Positions 42,039 to 43,993 of a stretch of 43,993 bases of DNA are shown in pieces. Source of the DNA: Sulfurovum sp. (GTDB lineage: Bacteria; Campylobacterota; Campylobacteria; Campylobacterales; Sulfurovaceae); the NCBI GenBank assembly GCA_027062365.1, contig JAMOTK010000028.1, positions 1-43,993 on the forward strand. The letters run 5' to 3'. Each line of letters opens with the position of its first letter. The stretch's first letter is position 1. Both the position numbers and the translations under genes were made by a program. The notes under the pieces were generated by a model. It worked only from the letters and a program-made list of their open reading frames with translations, had not been told where the DNA came from and ran no database searches.

Positions 42039-43874
42039 ATGACCAATCAACAGATAAAAGCACTAGAAAAAGAGTTATGGGCAACAGCCGATAATTTACG
42101 AGCCAATTCAAAACTCACTGCGAGTGAATATAAAGACCCCGTTTTGGGATTGATTTTATTGCGTTTTGCAGGTAACCGTTTTGATGAAGCACTCAAGGTT
42201 ATAGAAAAAAACCTCCCTATTAATCCACGCACAAACAAAAAAAGAGACATCAGCAAAGACGACTTTTTGGGTGAGGGGGCTATTTATCTACAAGAAAAAT
42301 CCAAATATGATTATTTAGCCAATCTTCCAGAGGGAGAGGATATAAATGAAGCCGTAAATGAAGCGATGCGTTTGGTAGAAGAAGATTATGAAGATTTAGA
42401 AGGAAATTTACCTAGAAATTATCATGAACTAGATGCCAATCTCTTGCGTGATTTGATTAGGGCGTTTAATACAGAAGCTGTAAAGTCTATTACAGGTGAT
42501 GCTTTTGGTCGTATTTATGAATATTTTTTGATGAAGTTTTCTATGAGTGGAGCAGGAGCTCAAGAGGGGGGAGAGTTTTTTACACCTCCTTCTTTGGTGG
42601 GCTTGATTGTCAATTTTATAGAACCAAACCACGGTATTATCCACGACCCTGCTTGTGGAAGTGGTGGTATGTTTGTTCAAACGGGACACTTTGTCAAAGA
42701 GCATTCAAACAAATCTGTCAATGAAGCGATTACCGTTTATGGAACAGAGCTAAAAAGCAATAATACAAAATTAGCCAAGATGAACCTTGCCATTCACGGA
42801 TTAGAGGGCAAAATCATCGAAGCAAACTCTTTTTATAGTAATCCTCACAATCTCACAAACAGATGTGATTTTGTTATGGCAAATCCTCCTTTTAATGTCA
42901 AAAAAATAGATAAAAATAATAAATTCCTCAAAATAGATGAGCGTCTACCTTTTGGTCTGCCCAAAAATGACAATGGAAACTATCTTTGGGTTCAATATTT
43001 CCACTCTTTTCTCAACGAAAAAGGAAGAGCAGGGTTTGTAATGGCTTCTTCGGCAACAGACGCAGGAAATACAGAAAAAGCCATTCGCCAAAAGCTTATA
43101 GAAACGGGAGATGTAGAAGCCATTGTAAGTGTTGGAAACAACTTTTTTTATACGCGTTCTTTACCTTGTCATGTATGGTTTTTCAACAAAGCCAAAAAAG
43201 ACAAAGATAGTATTTTGATGATAGATGCTAGAAATACCTTTAGAGTCGTCAATCAAACAATTAACGATTTCTCACAAGGACAACTAAGCAATTTAAAAGC
43301 CATATTAGAATCTTATAGAAACGAAAAAGACCCCATAGCCAAAGCCAAAACACAACATCAAGAAGCCTTACAAATCATAGCCATAGAATTAAATGATTTT
43401 GTTGAAGTCTATCATACAGCTATTTTAAAAGTTGATGAGACTATCAAGATGAAAATCTATAATAAAGAGATTTACACCCAAAAACAAAAATGGCAAGAAC
43501 TATTAACACATTTTGAAAATCCTATGCCTAGTGTTTCACAAAATATAGCAACCATAGAAAGCCGTATAGAAACGATAAACAAAAGTATCAAAGCCAAAAC
43601 ATCTAAAGCAACAGAGGTAAAAGAAGAATTAAAAAAGATTAAATCAGATTTATCACTTTTAAAATATGCCCAAAATATCTACACCGAGCAAAAAGAAGAA
43701 CCTATAAAAGAGTTTAAACAACTACTAAAAGATTGGGAAGACCTAGAAAGCTATTTTCCTGATGGAGAGTATCAAGATGTAGAAGGGCTTTGTAAAATTG
43801 CCACACTAGACGAGATAAAAGAAAACGATTACAGCCTCACCCCAGGGCGATATGTTGGTTTTAGCATAGTATAA
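42039..43874 (+). CDS. hsdM: Type I restriction-modification methyltransferase HsdM, C-terminus cut by IS
   Basis: The HsdM subunit methylates adenine at N6 within the type I recognition site. The 611-aa product has the N-terminal helical domain (LWATADNLRANSKLTASEYK), the SAM motif DPACGSGGMFVQ from Asp203, and the catalytic NPPFN at residues 282-286. The end reads EIKENDYSLTPGRYVGFSIV and then stops, immediately before an IS3-like terminal TGTACCCC. Relatives usually continue with a helical tail after GRYVG, so the IS probably replaced the natural C-terminus, which contacts HsdS. No hsdS or hsdR is inside the window. It lies just downstream of the vapBC insertion. Confidence 0.9.
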   Translation: MTNQQIKALEKELWATADNLRANSKLTASEYKDPVLGLILLRFAGNRFDEALKVIEKNLPINPRTNKKRDISKDDFLGEGAIYLQEKSKYDYLANLPEGEDINEAVNEAMRLVEEDYEDLEGNLPRNYHELDANLLRDLIRAFNTEAVKSITGDAFGRIYEYFLMKFSMSGAGAQEGGEFFTPPSLVGLIVNFIEPNHGIIHDPACGSGGMFVQTGHFVKEHSNKSVNEAITVYGTELKSNNTKLAKMNLAIHGLEGKIIEANSFYSNPHNLTNRCDFVMANPPFNVKKIDKNNKFLKIDERLPFGLPKNDNGNYLWVQYFHSFLNEKGRAGFVMASSATDAGNTEKAIRQKLIETGDVEAIVSVGNNFFYTRSLPCHVWFFNKAKKDKDSILMIDARNTFRVVNQTINDFSQGQLSNLKAILESYRNEKDPIAKAKTQHQEALQIIAIELNDFVEVYHTAILKVDETIKMKIYNKEIYTQKQKWQELLTHFENPMPSVSQNIATIESRIETINKSIKAKTSKATEVKEELKKIKSDLSLLKYAQNIYTEQKEEPIKEFKQLLKDWEDLESYFPDGEYQDVEGLCKIATLDEIKENDYSLTPGRYVGFSIV

Positions 43875-43993
43875 TGTACCCCATAAAAAGAACCAACAAA
43901 AAAATAATTTAATTATAAAAGTGTAAAATAAGAACATAATATAAGGGGTATAAGATGAGCAAGAAAAGAAAAGTATATAGTGCAGAGTACAAA
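43875..43993 (+). mobile_element. Left end of an IS3-like insertion sequence
   Basis: The element begins right after the hsdM stop with TGTACCCCATAAAAAGAACC, a TG-starting terminus typical of IS3-family inverted repeats. An orfA-like gene starts 80 bases inside. Only the left end is in the window, so the right terminus and target duplication are not visible. Confidence 0.65.
43955..43993 (+). CDS. Start of IS3-family transposase OrfA (partial)
   Basis: Thirteen codons are visible: MSKKRKVYSAEYK, the standard opening of IS3-group OrfA proteins (helix-turn-helix DNA-binding subunit). AAGGGG lies seven bases upstream. The gene runs off the window end. Confidence 0.7.
   Translation, partial: MSKKRKVYSAEYK

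Overview
The window reads as chromosomal DNA of a Campylobacterota (epsilonproteobacterial) organism, probably a Sulfurovum/Sulfurimonas-type free-living relative. The reasons are the A+T-rich but compact coding style, a complex I operon without the NADH-input genes, and a housekeeping set (truD, gdhA, msrA, trxC, dsbD, murJ) that looks like that phylum. The genus is an inference. No rRNA or tRNA gene was recognised, and no stretch above 300 bases lacks a gene.

Layout. (1) 1-2.3 kb: accessory DNA, with a very A+T-rich unknown ORF and an Rpn-family nuclease. (2) 2.3-13.5 kb, plus strand: a ypfJ zinc-peptidase gene, then a tightly overlapping nuoA-B-CD-H-I-J-K-L-M-N operon followed by an RNase HI gene. 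NuoE, F and G are absent, and the NuoD half has lost the usual quinone-site residues. (3) 13.5-17.9 kb: gdhA, a small outer-membrane beta-barrel protein, truD and a TauE/UreH-like membrane protein. (4) 17.9-33.2 kb, all minus strand: a type III-A CRISPR-Cas island. It begins (transcriptionally) with cas6-csm1(cas10)-csm2-csm3-csm4-csm5. It continues through an 80-aa ORF, a HepT/MNT pair, a MYG1-like gene, a translationally coupled fic-WYL-MNT-hepT-csx1 block and a cluster of unknown small proteins. It ends with a wrecked cas1/cas2 adaptation module and an array of seven perfect repeats plus one decayed one. (5) 33.3-41.1 kb: redox and envelope genes (TerB-like, msrA, trxC, alpha carbonic anhydrase, a DUF255 thioredoxin-domain protein, dsbD, murJ). 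(6) 41.1-44 kb: a vapBC pair bracketed by a 90-bp duplication of the murJ 3' region, then hsdM cut short at the left end of an IS3-like element.

How the parts work together. The Nuo-like complex keeps the membrane proton-pumping arm and the Fe-S connecting arm but has no NADH module, so it must take electrons from another donor and may deliver them to an unusual acceptor. The CRISPR island is built for RNA-triggered signalling: Cas10 lacks the HD nuclease but keeps the GGDD cyclase motif, and Csx1 combines a CARF-type sensor with a HEPN RNase. Adaptation looks dead, so the array is probably frozen unless another locus supplies Cas1/Cas2. Two MNT/HepT modules in opposite gene order, a Fic AMP-transferase and a WYL regulator sit inside the same island, giving several nucleotidyl-transfer and HEPN activities under probable shared control. 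A pair of in-phase palindromes upstream of fic is the best candidate operator. The least explained part is the 19.4-21.3 kb cluster: a 28-aa membrane peptide with a strong ribosome binding site, two alpha-helical proteins (one membrane-anchored), a 44-aa basic peptide and a 185-aa protein.
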